From Puccinia triticina (lineage: Eukaryota > Basidiomycota > Pucciniomycetes > Pucciniales > Pucciniaceae), in contig NC_070558.1 in assembly GCF_026914185.1 (NCBI RefSeq), positions 4,960,001-5,024,000 on the forward strand: 64,000 nucleotides of DNA. Direction: 5' to 3'. Each line of letters starts with the position of its first letter. Position 1 is the stretch's first letter. This document shows positions 45,184 to 56,652 of the stretch, in pieces. The position numbers and the translations under genes are program-made. A model generated the notes under the pieces. That model was not told the DNA's origin and did not search any database. It saw only the letters and a program-made list of their open reading frames with translations.

Positions 45184-45197
45184 AAGTTGGGGGAGGA

Positions 45198-45999
45198 TGT
45201 GGTATACAAAATGGGAAAAATCAAAAGTTTTCTCTCACTAGTATATTTCACCCATAGAAGGCCTCAAGATACAACCAAACAGGCCCCTTAATCAGATTCT
45301 ACAGCCAAATTAACCCCTAGTCACCGCTGAAAGCGTAACTGGAGCTCCACTGCACTGGAAGTTAGACCCTCCGGAACACCTGTAGCACCCTGTCATTCCC
45401 CAATATACACATACATTTCCCTACTCCATGGTATCTCCACTGCATATATTAGTTTGCCTTTGTTTGCTATCTGCATTACATCATTCAGCACTGCCCCTGT
45501 AGTCTGTGCCATTGTTCTCCGCAGTCTAGAACTTTCACCTCCACTTTTGTTTGGTTTTGTTGCATCACATGCCATTGTTCCCTGCATCATGCATGCACTC
45601 CTTGCATAAATTGTACACAGCCCAAGCCAGCAAAAATCCCTCACTGGGGCTGCCCTGGAGCTAAAATCCCTCACATTTGTCTATATAAGGAGCTCTCTCC
45701 CCCCCCCCCAATTTGGTTCCTCAGTTTATTACTGATCAGTGATTCACTCACCACCTTGTACTCTCAACACTTACAACTTACAACTATACTCATAACAACC
45801 CTTATATATCAATAACAACTCTTTATACGGTGTCTTGAACAAACTCATCTTGAGCATCCACTCCTATCACCTAATTAAAACTTGCCAAGCTGAGCTTGGT
45901 GAGTCTTGTAGCTGGTAGTATAGAATGGCAGAGCTTGCAACTCCTTCATCCCCTTCTCCATTCAGCAAAAGGGTTTCAAAACCACTTTTGAGTCTTACA
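45198..45999 (+). repeat. 3' LTR of the Gypsy element (802 bp)
   Basis: Same boundaries as the 5' LTR, with 11 instead of 10 C in the homopolymer near 45701 and a few base differences (for example ATTTAACCC versus ATTTCACCC). It is followed by a remnant of the 31-bp array. Confidence 0.95.
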
Positions 46000-46375
46000 G
46001 TGGAGGCACTATGAATAGCGCGGAGCTTGGCGGAGGCACTATGAATAGTGCATGAAATATGTCATTGGGCCGCAGTGGTTACACCCTATTTTGTTGTGCG
46101 CAACTGTTCCCGCCAAAAAAATTGCATTCAACATGGTGCACGCCACTATTTGACTAGATGAACGCCAAAAAAGTGGCGTGCAAAGCCTGTACGCCAAAAA
46201 AAATGGCATGGAGGGTTTGTGCACGCCAAAATTCTTCCAAAAAGGAGTATTTTTGGCGTGCAGGGCTACGCACGCCAAACAGATGGCGTGCACTGCTCCC
46301 ATACGCCATTTATTTTGGCGTGCAGGCGTGCACGCCACTTTTTTGGCGTGCATCTAGTCAAAAAGTGGCGTGCAT
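46000..46375. repeat. Right arm of the TGGCGTGCA foldback repeat with array remnant
   Basis: It begins with the last copies of the 31-bp array, then repeats the left arm in inverted order (CACGCCAAAATTCTTCC, AAAAAGGAGTATTTTTGGCG). It continues for about 110 bp of further GGCGTGCA hairpins absent from the left arm. Confidence 0.75.
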
Positions 46376-46711
46376 TTAGATTGACCCTTATTTTAATCTA
46401 TTTTCTTCAGTTATACCCCGGAATTGTAGCGGATAATGTACCCTCTCAGAGCCACTGAAGTGGCACAGTACTTGCTGCATCCCTCTCTTGCAAGGGTCTT
46501 TCTTACTTTAGTGCAGAAAAGAAAAGTGGGTTTTGCACAATCTGTGTTGATGTTACATTTCAGATGAATGTGTCTGTTCTCTGGGGTTGCTTCCAGAGCC
46601 TCCTTGTTATAGTCAGATCTGTGGAGAGGAAGATGGTTCTGGGTCCTGGATGGTAGATTGCAGGATGAGGAAGGAGCTTGGATCTCCAGCCTCTCAACCC
46701 TTGAGAGTGCA
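46376..46711. other. Spacer, possible last exon of the 26074 gene
   Basis: An acceptor-like TTTTCTTCAG at about 46404-46413 is followed by a short open frame (LYPGIVADNVPSQSH, then stop at 46458). It could be the end of the gene interrupted at 33569, but the phase does not match its other introns, so this is weak. The rest shows no gene. Confidence 0.25.
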
Positions 46712-46719
46712 GTCCGTGA

Positions 46720-47436
46720 TAGAGATGGCCACGGGTACCCACCTGGCGGGTGCAGGTATTCATTTTTGCTAGAAAAAGGTTGGGTATCTTCCTTTCTGAC
46801 TGAGACAATCAAGAGGATTAAGCCTCTCAATGGCCAGAACAGTCGCGGTCATTGAGAAAACACACCTCTTGAAGACTGGAATGGTCCCGACTCCTGGTCA
46901 TTGAGAAAACACAAACACACCTCTTGGTGACCGGAGCACACCCAGTCATTGAGGTGATTAAGTAATGCTCTTGATGAACAGGATGGACCCGGTCATTGAT
47001 CATTGAGAGGAGTGTTTACTCTTCTCTCAATGGCCTGGGGGGAGTAAACACTCTTCTCAATGAACAGAGCCTGGTCATCAAGATTGTTCTTCCTCTTGAT
47101 GGCTGGATCTTTTCCGTCCATCAAGGGAAGTGCTCCTCTCAATTACCGGAGCAAACCATTCATCACTCCTCTTGTTTAAAAGTTTGCTCCGTTCATTGAG
47201 GGAGTGTTTCTCCTCCCTCTGACCAGAGCAGACCCAGTCATCAAGAGGATTACTTAATCCCCTCAATGACCGAGTCTGCTCCAGTCACTAAGTCTAGAGG
47301 TGTGTTTCCCCTCTCAATTACTGGGTTTGTTCTGGTTTGCCTCTTGCATCCAAGTACTTGCCACTTGCACCCAGGTGCTAGTGTCTGATTTTAGTGAAAT
47401 TCTGTCCAGGTACCCAGTTGCAAAGTGCCATCTGTA
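46720..47436. mobile_element. 717-bp hAT-type non-autonomous element with hairpin cargo
   Basis: The termini are TAGAGATGGCCACGGGTACC and, reverse complemented, TACAGATGGCAC...GGGTACC. The flanks are GTCCGTGA (46712-46719) and GTCTGTGA (47437-47444), 7 of 8 identical. The interior repeats GGTCATTGAGAGG and CTCTCAATGACC in both orientations, about ten times in all. No transposase. Same terminus as the 13450-14569 element, but unrelated cargo. Confidence 0.8.
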
Positions 47437-47903
47437 GTCTGTGACATGTACGTGTAAGCTTTGTATGTACGTATGGGAGCCTGTGCTGCGGAGCCCCCAC
47501 TACGGCTCATAATACTCCTTTCTAGTGTGAGCAATTTGTGGTCCCAGAAGCTAGCAATCTCTGGTGGATGGGGGGAGGGGTGCTAGACCAACCTACACCA
47601 AGCAGAAGCCTAGTGCTAGCAACGGTGTAAGCGCTGCACAGCACTGAAAAAATCGCGGATGTAGCACGGCGCAGCGCGACGCCACTACAGGGAAATCATA
47701 AATAGCGCTAGCGGTAGCGCATCCCGCTATTGCTAGCACTTGAAATTTCCTCCTAGATCTCCGAAGTGCAAGCACAGCCCTATTGCTAAAAAACTGCATG
47801 GTAAAAGCGCAAGCCCACTCTATCACTGCTAGCAGGGCGCTTCACGCTATCTCTGCGCTGTTTATCCCACAGTGCCACACTAGCAGCGCGCTTCACACTA
47901 TCT

Positions 47904-50900
47904 CACTACGAAGATGGATGAATTTGCGTTGTTGTATATTGATCAATATAGCGTATATTGATCAATTTATATTGATCCATTTTTTTTTATTCCTCTTGAT
48001 ACCTTTGTCTGTGTTCCATGTCTCCTTAATACTCTTCTATAATCTATTTCCTTCCCCTGTATTTGCTTCAAGCCACAGGAATCTTTTTTTTTTGTCTGAT
48101 AACATTCATAAATTTATACATACACCATTCAATTCTACATGAAAAAAATACACTGCAAGGTTTAGGATTAATCCAGAGTGGCTGAGGGGGATCAATTTTT
48201 TTTTCTTGTTTTTTTTACTTCAACAATTGATGTTATCAGAAGTCTCCAAATCTACTTTTTTTCAAAAAAGGAAAAACATTGACCCCTGACCTCTATCAGT
48301 ATCATGATACAATCCTGCACACATTGCTAATTTGGTTGGTTGAACTTCCTGAAGATATTGCACATCATACTTGAAGTGCTACATGCATAGAAGGCCTTTT
48401 TGAAATTAGTTTACCATGGTTTAGCATATTTTTGTCAGGTTCTTTTTTTTATCAACTTTTGTTGTCAACCACAGATTAATGAGGAATATTTCCACGTAAA
48501 ATTTCATCAGACAATTTTTCTGCATAGAAAACCCAGAAATATTGTGTTTGGGGTCACATCCATTATGCAGCAGCTACAGTCTGATCAGTTCGCAAATATG
48601 ACTACTTTGGTAGTTTCTTGGTGTTGCTGCCACTATATCTCATCCCAGTGTGGGAATCCTTCTGCCATATGGTTACCGAAATGGTTGGAGGCCCCTAAAG
48701 ATTCATCATGTACCTTTAATGACCACAAAACCCCCAAATGTGGAAGCTACAGTCTGATCAGTTCCCAAATATCACTACTTTGGTATTTCTTGGTGTTTCT
48801 GCCACTATATCTCATCCCAGCTTGGGAATACTTCTGCCATATGGTTACCAAATGGTTACAGGCCCCCAAAGATTCATATGTACCTTTACTGACCACAAAA
48901 CCCCCAAATGTAGCAGCTACAGTCTGATCAGTTCCCAAAATCACTACTTTGGTAGTTTCTTTGTGTTTCTGCTACTATATTTCATCCCAGCGTGGGAATC
49001 CTTCTGCCATATGGTTATCAGAATTTTGACAGGCCCCCAATAATTCATTATGTACGTTTAGTCACCACAAAACCCCCAAACGTAGCAGCTACAGTCTGAT
49101 CAGTTCCCAAATATCACTACTTTGGTATTTCTTGGTGTTTCTGCCACTATATCTCATCCCAGAGTGGGAATAATTCTGCCATATGGTTACCAAAATATTA
49201 TATAGGCCCCAAAGATTCATTATGTACCTTTACTTACCACAAAATGTCCAAATGTAGCAGCTACAATCTGATCAGTTCCCAAATATCACTACTTTGGTAC
49301 TTTGGTAGTCTCTCGGTGTTTCTGCCACTATATCTCATCCCAGCATGGGAATACTTCTGCCATATGGTTACAAAAAGGTACATAATGAATTTTTGGGGGC
49401 TTGTTAACATTTTGGTAACCATATGGCAGAATTATTCCCACGCTGGGATGAGATATAGTAGCAGAAACACCAGGAAACTACCAAAATAGTCATATTTGCA
49501 AACTGATCAGACTGTAGCTGCTACATTTGTGGGTTTTGTGGTGACTAAAGGTACATAATGAATTATTGGGGGCCCGTCAAAATTTTGATAACCATATGGC
49601 AGAAGGTTTCCCACACTGGGATGAGATATAGTGGCAGAAACACCAAGAAGCTACCAAAGTAGTGATTTTGGGAACCGATCAGACTGTAGCTGCTACATTT
49701 GGGGGTTTTGTGGTCAGTCAAGGTACATAATGAATCTTTGGGGGCTTTTTAACATTTTGGTAACCATATGGCAGAATTATTCCCATGCTGGGATGAGATA
49801 TAGTGGCAGAAACACCAAGAAATACCAAAGTAGTGATAGTTGGGAACTGATCAGGCCGTAGCTGCTACATTTGGGGGTTTTGTGGTCAGTAAAGGTACAT
49901 AATGAATCTTTGGGGCCTCTTAACATTTTGGTAACAATATGGCAGAAGGATGCCCACACTGTGATGAGATACACTGGTAGAAACACCAAACAACTACCAA
50001 AGTAGCGATATTTGGGAACTGATCAGACTGTAGCTGCTACATTTGGGGGTTTTGTGGTCAGTCAAGGTACACAATGAATCTTTGGGGGCTTTTTAACATT
50101 TTGGTAAACATATGGCAGAATTATTCCCACGCTGGGATGAGATATAGTGGCAGATACACCAAGAAACTACAAAAGTAGTGATATTTGGGAACTGATCAGA
50201 CTGTAGCTGCTACATTTGGGGGTCTTGTGGTGACTCAAGGTCCATAATGAATCCTTGGGGGCCTTTCAACATTTTAGTAACCATATGTCAGAAGGATTCC
50301 CATGCTGGGATGAGATATAGTGGCAGAAACACCAAGAAACTACCAAAGTAGTGGTATTTGGGAACTGATCAGACTGTAGCTGCTACATTTGGGGGTTTTG
50401 TGGTGACTTAAGGTCCATAATGAATTCCTGGGGGCCTGTAAGCATTTTGGTAACCATATGGTAGAAGCATTCCCACGCTGGGATGAGATATAGTGGCAGA
50501 AACACCAAAAAACTACCAAAGTAGTGATATTTGGGGACTGATCAGAGTGTAGCTGCGAAATTTGGGGGCCTTGGGGTGACTTAAGCTCCATAATGAATCC
50601 TTGGGGGTCTGCCAACATTTTTGTAACCATATGGCAGAAGGATTCCCACACTGGGATGAGATATAGTGACAGAAACCCAAGAAACTACCAAAGTAGTGAT
50701 ATTTGGGAACTGATCAGACTGTAGCTGCTACATTCGTGGGCATTGTGGTTACTTAAGCTCCATAATGAATCCTTGTGGGCCTTTCAACATTTGGGTAACC
50801 ATACGTCAGAAGGATTCCCACGCTGGGATGAGAAATAGTGACAGAAACGCCAAGAAACTGCCAAAGTAGTGATATTTGGGAACTGATCAGACTGTAGCTG

Positions 50901-53481
50901 CTACATTCGTGGGCCTTGTGGTTACTTAAGCTCCATAATGAATCCTTGGGGGCCTTTCAACATTTTGGTAACCATATGGCAGAAGGATTCCCACGCTGGG
51001 ATGAGATGTAGTGGCAGAAACACCAAGAAACTACCAAAGTTGTTATATTTGGGAACTGATCAGACTTTAGCTGCTAGATTTGGAGGTTTTGTGGTCATTA
51101 AAGGTACATAATAAATCTTTGGGGGCCTGTAAACATTTTGTCAACCATATGGCAGAAGGATTCCCACGCTGGGATGAGATATAGTGGCAGGAACACCAAG
51201 AAACTACCAAAGTAGTGATATTTGGGAACTGATCGGACTGTAGCTGCTACATTTGGGGGCCTTGTGGTGACTTAAGATCCATAATGAATCCTTGGGGGCC
51301 TTTCAACATTTTGGTAACCATATGGCAGAAGGATTCCCACGCTGGGATGAGATATAGTGGCAGAAACACCAAGAAACTACCAAAGTTGTTATATTTGGGA
51401 ACTGATCAGACTTTAGCTGCTACATTTGGAGGTTTTGTGGTCATTAAAGGTACATAATAAATCTTTGGGGGCCTTTAAACATTTTGTCAACCATGTGGCA
51501 GAAGGATTCCCACGCTGGGATGAGATATAGTGGCAGGAACACCAAGAAACTACCAAAGTAGTGATATTTGGGAACTGATCAGACTGTAGCTGCTACATTT
51601 GGGGGTTTTGTGGTGACTAAAGGTACATAATGCATCTTTGGGGTCCTTTCAACATTCTGGTAACCATATATCAGAAGGATTTCCACGCTGGGATGAGATA
51701 TAGTGGCAGAAACACCAAGAAACTACCAAAGTAGTGATATTTGGGAACTGATCAGACTGTAGCTGCGAAATTTGGGGGCCTTGGGGTGACTTAAGCTCCA
51801 TAATGAATCCTTGGGGGTCTGCCAACATTTTTGTAACCATATGGCACAAGGATTCCCACACTGGGATGAGATATAGTGGCAGAAACACCAAGAAACTACC
51901 AAAGTAGTGATATGGGAACTGATCAGACTGTAGCTGCTACATTTGGGGTCTTGTGGTGACTTAAGGTCCATAATGAATCCTTGGGGCCCCGTAAACATTT
52001 TGGTAACCATATGGCAGAAGGATTCCCACGCTGGGATGACATATAGTGGCAGAAACACCCAGAAACTACCAAAGTAGTGATATTTGGGAACAGATCAGAC
52101 TGTAGCTGCTTAATTTGGGGGTTTTGTGGTCATTAAAGGTACATAATGAATCTTTGGGGGCCTGTAAACATTTTGGTAACCATATGGCAGAAGGATTCCC
52201 ACGCTGGGATGAGATATAGTGGCAGAAACACCAAGAAACTACCAAAGTAGGGATATTTGTGAACTTATCAGACTGTAGCTGCTACATTTGGGGTTTTGTG
52301 GTCAGTGAAGGTACATAATGAATCTTTTGGGGCCTCTTAACATTTTGGTAACCATTTGGCAGAAGTATTCCCACACTGGGATGAGATATAGTGGCAGAAA
52401 CACCAAGAAACTACCAAAGTAGTGATACTTGGGAACTGATCAGACTATAGCTGCTAGGTTTGGCGTTCTTGTGGTGACTTAAGGTCCATAATGAATCCTT
52501 GGGGGCCCGTAAACATTTTGGTAACCATATGGCAGAAGGATTCCCACACTGGGATGAGATATAGTGGCAGAAACACCAAGAAACTACCAAAGTAGTGATA
52601 TTTGTGAACTGATCAGACTGTAGCTGCTACATTTGGCGGTTTTGTGGTGAGTAAAGGTACACAAAGAATGTTTGGGGGCATTTAAACATTTAGATAACCA
52701 TATGGCAGAAGAATTCCCACACTGTGATGAGATATAGTGGCAGAAACACCAATAAACTACAAAAGTAGTGATATTTGGCAACCGATCAGATTGTAGCTGC
52801 TGCATAATGCATTTGTCCCAAAACACAATATTTCTGGGTTTTATATGCAGATCAATTTTTGGATGAAATTTTATGTCAAAACATTCCTCATTAATCTGTG
52901 GGTGATAACAAAAGTAGATAAAACAAAGAAACGAACAAAAATATGCTAAACCATGGTAAACTAATTCCAAAAAGGCCTTCTATGCATGTAGCACCTCAAG
53001 TATGATGTGCAATATCTTCAGGAAGTTCAACCAACCAAATTAACAATGTTTGCAGGATGGTATCATGAGAGAGGTCAGGGGTCAATGTTTTTCCTTTTTT
53101 GAAAAAAAGTAGATTTGGAGACTTCTGATAACATCAATTGTTGAAGTAAAAAAGAAAAATAAAAAACTTTGAGACCCCTCAGCCACCCTGGAGAAATCCT
53201 AAAACTTGCAATGTCTTTTTTTCATGAAGAATCAAATGGTGTATGTAGAAATTTATGAATGTTATCAGGCAAAAAAAATAAAAAATTCATGTGGCTTGAA
53301 GCTAACTCAGGGGGAAGGAGAGAGATTATAGAAGACTATTAAGGAGACATGCAACACAGAAAAAGGTTTCAAGAGGAATAAAAAAAATGATCAATATAAA
53401 TTGATCAATATACGCTATATTGATCAATATACGCTATATTGATCAATATACGACATCGCGAATCCATCCATCTTGGTAGTG
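47904..53481. mobile_element. 5.6-kb CACTA-like non-autonomous element filled with a 172-bp satellite
   Basis: The termini are CACTACGAAGATGGATG and, reverse complemented, CACTACCAAGATGGATG, flanked by TCT at 47901-47903 and 53482-53484. A CACTA terminus with a 3-bp duplication is the signature of the CACTA/EnSpm superfamily. Subterminal copies of TATATTGATCAATATA occur at both ends, as is usual there. The inverted arms remain alignable for about 640 bp (to about 48560 and from about 52800). No transposase frame was found. Confidence 0.8.
48547..52800. repeat. 172-bp satellite, about 25 copies in two opposed blocks
   Basis: Markers such as ACTGATCAGACTGTAGCTGC recur every 167-180 bp. About 5 copies run in one orientation (48547-49370) and about 19 in the other (49371-52800), meeting head to head near 49371. 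Unit landmarks are CATATGGCAGAAGGATTCCC, GGGATGAGATATAGTGGCAG and CACCAAGAAACTACCAAAGT. Short open frames in the array are repeat artefacts. Confidence 0.92.
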
Positions 53482-54221
53482 TCTATGCACTGTGTATCCC
53501 ACAGCGCCAGCGCTCCACGCTATCTATGCACTGCATATTCCGCAGCGCCACACTAGGAGCACACTTCACGCTATCTCCACGCAGTGCATTGCAGAAATTA
53601 GCCCTAATTGTAACCTACTGTAACTCCCTAGATGAGCTAGGTTTTCTTATCAGGGCTGATGATACCGCCGCCAGTTAGAGTGTGAGATATCAGCTAGTTG
53701 CCCCCTGAGATACTGCCTACCTCCCATACCCCGCCCTGCATCACATTCACACTTTCTCAGATTTTTCATATCCTCCGCACTTGCCTTCCCCCAACAGTCA
53801 ACTCCATCCAAGATACCCATGGCGATGGTAGGCAAAATAGAAAAAGCGGGTCTTTCTCGGACTTTCAAGATGTGAGCAACAACTCTGGGCAAAGCAAGGG
53901 TACAAAAACAAGTGCATCCAGACATGCCACCCCTCTAGACATTGTTTTTCTTGCGTTCCTCACTTTTCTCTCTCATCCAACATCTGTGCAATCAAGTTTT
54001 TCTGCGCCAAGCGCTGTTTGTGCTTGTTTGGACCTTGTGAATTAGTGCGCTTCTTGCACTAAAATGCAGCGCTGCAACGCTAAAAAACGCTTATTTAGCA
54101 CGCTACCCCTGTGTGATTTTTCTACCTGCGGCCAGATAGCGCCAGTGCTACGGGAAAGCGCAGCGCAGCAGGTCGAAATCCTGCTGCGCTACGGGGAGTG
54201 CAGCGCTTACACCGTTGGCTC

Positions 54222-54651
54222 TAGCAATGGTGCAAATGTATTTGTATATGGCACCTATTGTATAGCATATACATACAAACATGCTGAGACATTTTGCATT
54301 CAAAAGCAAATACAATATAATGTATATGCCAACACCACGGGTGAGGTTTTAAAGTTTCCATCCAGTAAATTTACTGGATGGTACAAAAAACCAAAAACCA
54401 CTCGGAATAATTCCGGTATGGTCAAAGGACCAAAAAGCAATTGGAATGCTTCCGGTATGGTCAAAGGACCGGAATCATCCCAATTGCAGTTTGCGTTGAA
54501 ACCAAACCCAAAAAAAAGAAGTTCACATTGGAACGAAGTTGAAAAATTTTGGACTTCATTCCAGGAAATACAGACCAGAATCTGTTTGTGGTATTTTTCC
54601 TGGATTTTTCCTGGGAAACTTCTGTATATGACCAATCAAGCCGTTGTGGAA
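54222..54651. other. Spacer with a short duplicated GGTATGGTCAAAGGACC motif
   Basis: The motif TCCGGTATGGTCAAAGGACC occurs twice (54412 and 54451). AATTGGAATG and CATCCCAATTG pair around it, so this may be a small decayed inverted-repeat element. The plus-strand frame through it has no recognisable family. Confidence 0.35.
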
Positions 54652-54658
54652 CTCCTAC

Positions 54659-55030
54659 CAACGGTGAAACAAATACAATACATGTATCTGTATCTGCCTG
54701 TATTTGTATCTGTTTTGCACCCAATACTATCTATTTGTATTGTATTCAAAGACCAATACTATACAAATGTATTCAAACTTTGGTATCTTGTTGCAAATAC
54801 AGCCCAATACAAGATACTGTATTTTTATGTTTTTTGATAGTTTTCCTGTATACAGTCCACAGTGGCCAAAAACAAGAAAATCAAGTTTTAATAATTTATT
54901 GATACAAAACTATGGTATTGTATCTTCAGGCAGATACAATACATTTGTATTTACAATTTTGTATTTTTCAACAGATACAATACACAAGTATCTGAAGATA
55001 CTGTATTGTATAGTATCTGTTTCACCGTTG
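54659..55030. mobile_element. 372-bp CAAC-type TIR element with 7-bp TSD
   Basis: The termini are CAACGGTGAAACAAATACAA and, reverse complemented, CAACGGTGAAACAGATACTA. The flanks are CTCCTAC at 54652-54658 and 55031-55037. The interior is made of GATACAATAC, TGTATTTG and GTATCTG in both orientations. No coding capacity. Confidence 0.8.
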
Positions 55031-55037
55031 CTCCTAC

Positions 55038-56550
55038 CGTGCCAGGCGGTAGGCAGTGCTTGGAAGGGAAAGTGGTGATGAGCCTGCCTTCCTGTGAGGT
55101 CCTAGGATGAATGAGATCTGAGGAAAACCAGAGAAAGGGGGTTGAACAACAATGTGAGTGAGACTTGTTGGTGGGTTTGGGGGTTGAGGATCGGGAAAGG
55201 GATGCTGATGAGGATCTTGAGGGTTGATAAGGATCTGATGAGGTGATGAGGATAAGGATCTGAGAATCTTGATGGTGTATTTCGTGGATCAGAAGACTGC
55301 CATGCCTCCCCATCATCTGAGTTCAAACTTCAAACTCAGACTCCAGGAATTGAACATGTCACAGACATGTTCATCACATACCTAACTACAAACAAGCTCT
55401 GCACAACACAAACAAAACAAAACACACACAAAGAAAGATCAACCGCATACATGGAAAAATGAGGAGAGTAACATAAGAGAATGGGTGCAATGGAAAGTGG
55501 AGTTGTAACTGAACTGAAGCTGCATCAAAAAGAACAGAGAGAAAAATCAATATCAATCACAACATCTTGAATCTTGAGCTTGAGATTTGAGATGGATAAT
55601 CTTGAGGGCTTGATCTTGATAACTGGTCACTCGAATCTTGAGTCTTCATCTGGATCTTGAACCATTGACTGTCTGTACCATTTTGCTCACCACACCGTGC
55701 AGATGCAGGCTCATAGACACTAATCATGCCATGTCCCGTATGGCTTGTGTAGTGTTGTGGTCAAGGAGCTCTGGTGGGGTTAGATCAGCAACATGATGCT
55801 GGTTTGGGCCTGCCTTTTGGCTGGGTGATTTGTTTGGTCCTCATTTTGAGCCAATCACCACCCGCCACAGCCTTGAACCATTCCGAATAGCATTCAAAAG
55901 CAGTTTGGAAAGGTGTTGGCGATCTGTGATATTTTGGGATTGCCCTCCAGTAGAATTCCAGGGAAATTCCCGTGGAAAGGCCGACTGTCTGACGACGGCC
56001 CCCCCTTGCAGGCAGACACCTCGAAATGATATCAGTTGCCAACCAAAAAACTTCACCAGTGGTGTACATGTCTTGCATTTGTTGCACGGTTGGTGCTAGC
56101 TTTGTCTGCTGAGGCTGTGGCATGAGTGGTGTACCCCAGCTACTGGGTTGCCAACTCCATCGATTAGCAGTGCGACTCTAACCCCAGGCTGTGTTGTCCG
56201 CTTTTGCCCAGAAACCCTCCCTGGCTGAAAAAAGCCGCATAGAGCAGAGGAGTTCCAGTGTTTTTTGGGATCTAGCATGGGTTTGATTCCGCAGACAGAG
56301 GATGGGAGATCTATGCACTATGTAACTCGAAGGCTGCTTGCTCTCCCCCTGGCCGTTTCCTCGCGCGTGCTTCCTTCCCGTTGGGTGTTGAATAGCCTGG
56401 GTGTGTAGGAGATGGCAGTTCTTGGCTTGGCAGGGATTTTTGTGCTGGGGGTGGCTCCTGATCTGGAGGGTGGCTCCTGATCTGGAGGGTGCTCCTGATC
56501 TGGAGGGTGGCTCCTGATCTGGGGGAGTTCTTCGATCTGCCCCGCTGTGC
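55038..56550. other. Intergenic region upstream of COQ1
   Basis: From 55150 to 55280 and from 55560 to 55660 the sequence is built from GATCTTGA, GATGAGG and TTGAGG words. A minus-strand frame at 55785-56123 has ordinary composition (VFWLATDIISRC, EFYWRAIPKYHRS) but no family that I recognise. Near 56450-56525 there are four copies of GGCTCCTGATCTGGAGGG. No supportable gene. Confidence 0.4.
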
Positions 56551-56574
56551 TTAGGCAGCCACTTCACTCCGCCC

Positions 56575-56650
56575 ATCTGCTGCCAGCCAGCCCGCCGCCA
56601 GCCAGCCAGCCAGCCCGCCGCCAGCCAGCCAGCCAGCCCGCCGCCCTCCT
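56575..56650 (+). repeat. CCGCCAGCCAGC tandem repeat just upstream of the COQ1 start
   Basis: Short tandem GCCAGCCAGCCAGCCCGCC units end about ten bases before the ATG at 56653. They probably lie in the 5' untranslated region. Confidence 0.7.
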
Positions 56651-56652
56651 CG

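Larger units (their letters stand above)
34398..45999 (+). mobile_element. 11.6-kb Gypsy (Ty3-type) LTR retrotransposon with an extra antisense gene
   Basis: The LTRs 34398-35198 (801 bp) and 45198-45999 (802 bp) differ by one C in a C-run and few substitutions. The ends are TGTGGTATAC...TCTTACA. The insertion lies in the 31-bp array; the flanks GCGG and GTGG allow a 4-bp duplication with one mismatch. Gag-pro occupies one frame and pol the next (-1). A polypurine tract (TTGGGGGAGGA) directly precedes the 3' LTR. A second, nearly identical tract lies at 42148-42161 just after pol. The 3 kb between the two tracts hold a spliced minus-strand gene. Gag and pol have six in-frame stops, so the element is not autonomous. 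Confidence 0.95.
47620..54214. mobile_element. 6.6-kb CAAC-type TIR element enclosing a CACTA-like element
   Basis: The inverted termini CAACGGTGTAAGCGCTGCAC match perfectly over 20 bp. The flanks GTGCTAG and GCTCTAG agree at 5 of 7 positions. Its own sequence (47620-47903 and 53485-54214) is rich in AGCGC and GCGCTA motifs and short direct repeats such as CACGCTATCT and CCACACTAG. The rest is the nested 47904-53481 element. No transposase. The TSD call is tentative; the TIR is clear. Confidence 0.65.

Noticed and set aside
46404..46458. Last exon of the gene starting at 26074
   Set aside because: An acceptor and a short frame are present, but the phase does not agree with the other introns and the intervening 12.6 kb cannot be checked without transcripts.
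48400..52970. Series of 65-175-residue frames with CFCHYISSQ repeats
   Set aside because: They are phase-shifted translations of the 172-bp satellite, with no consistent start or frame.
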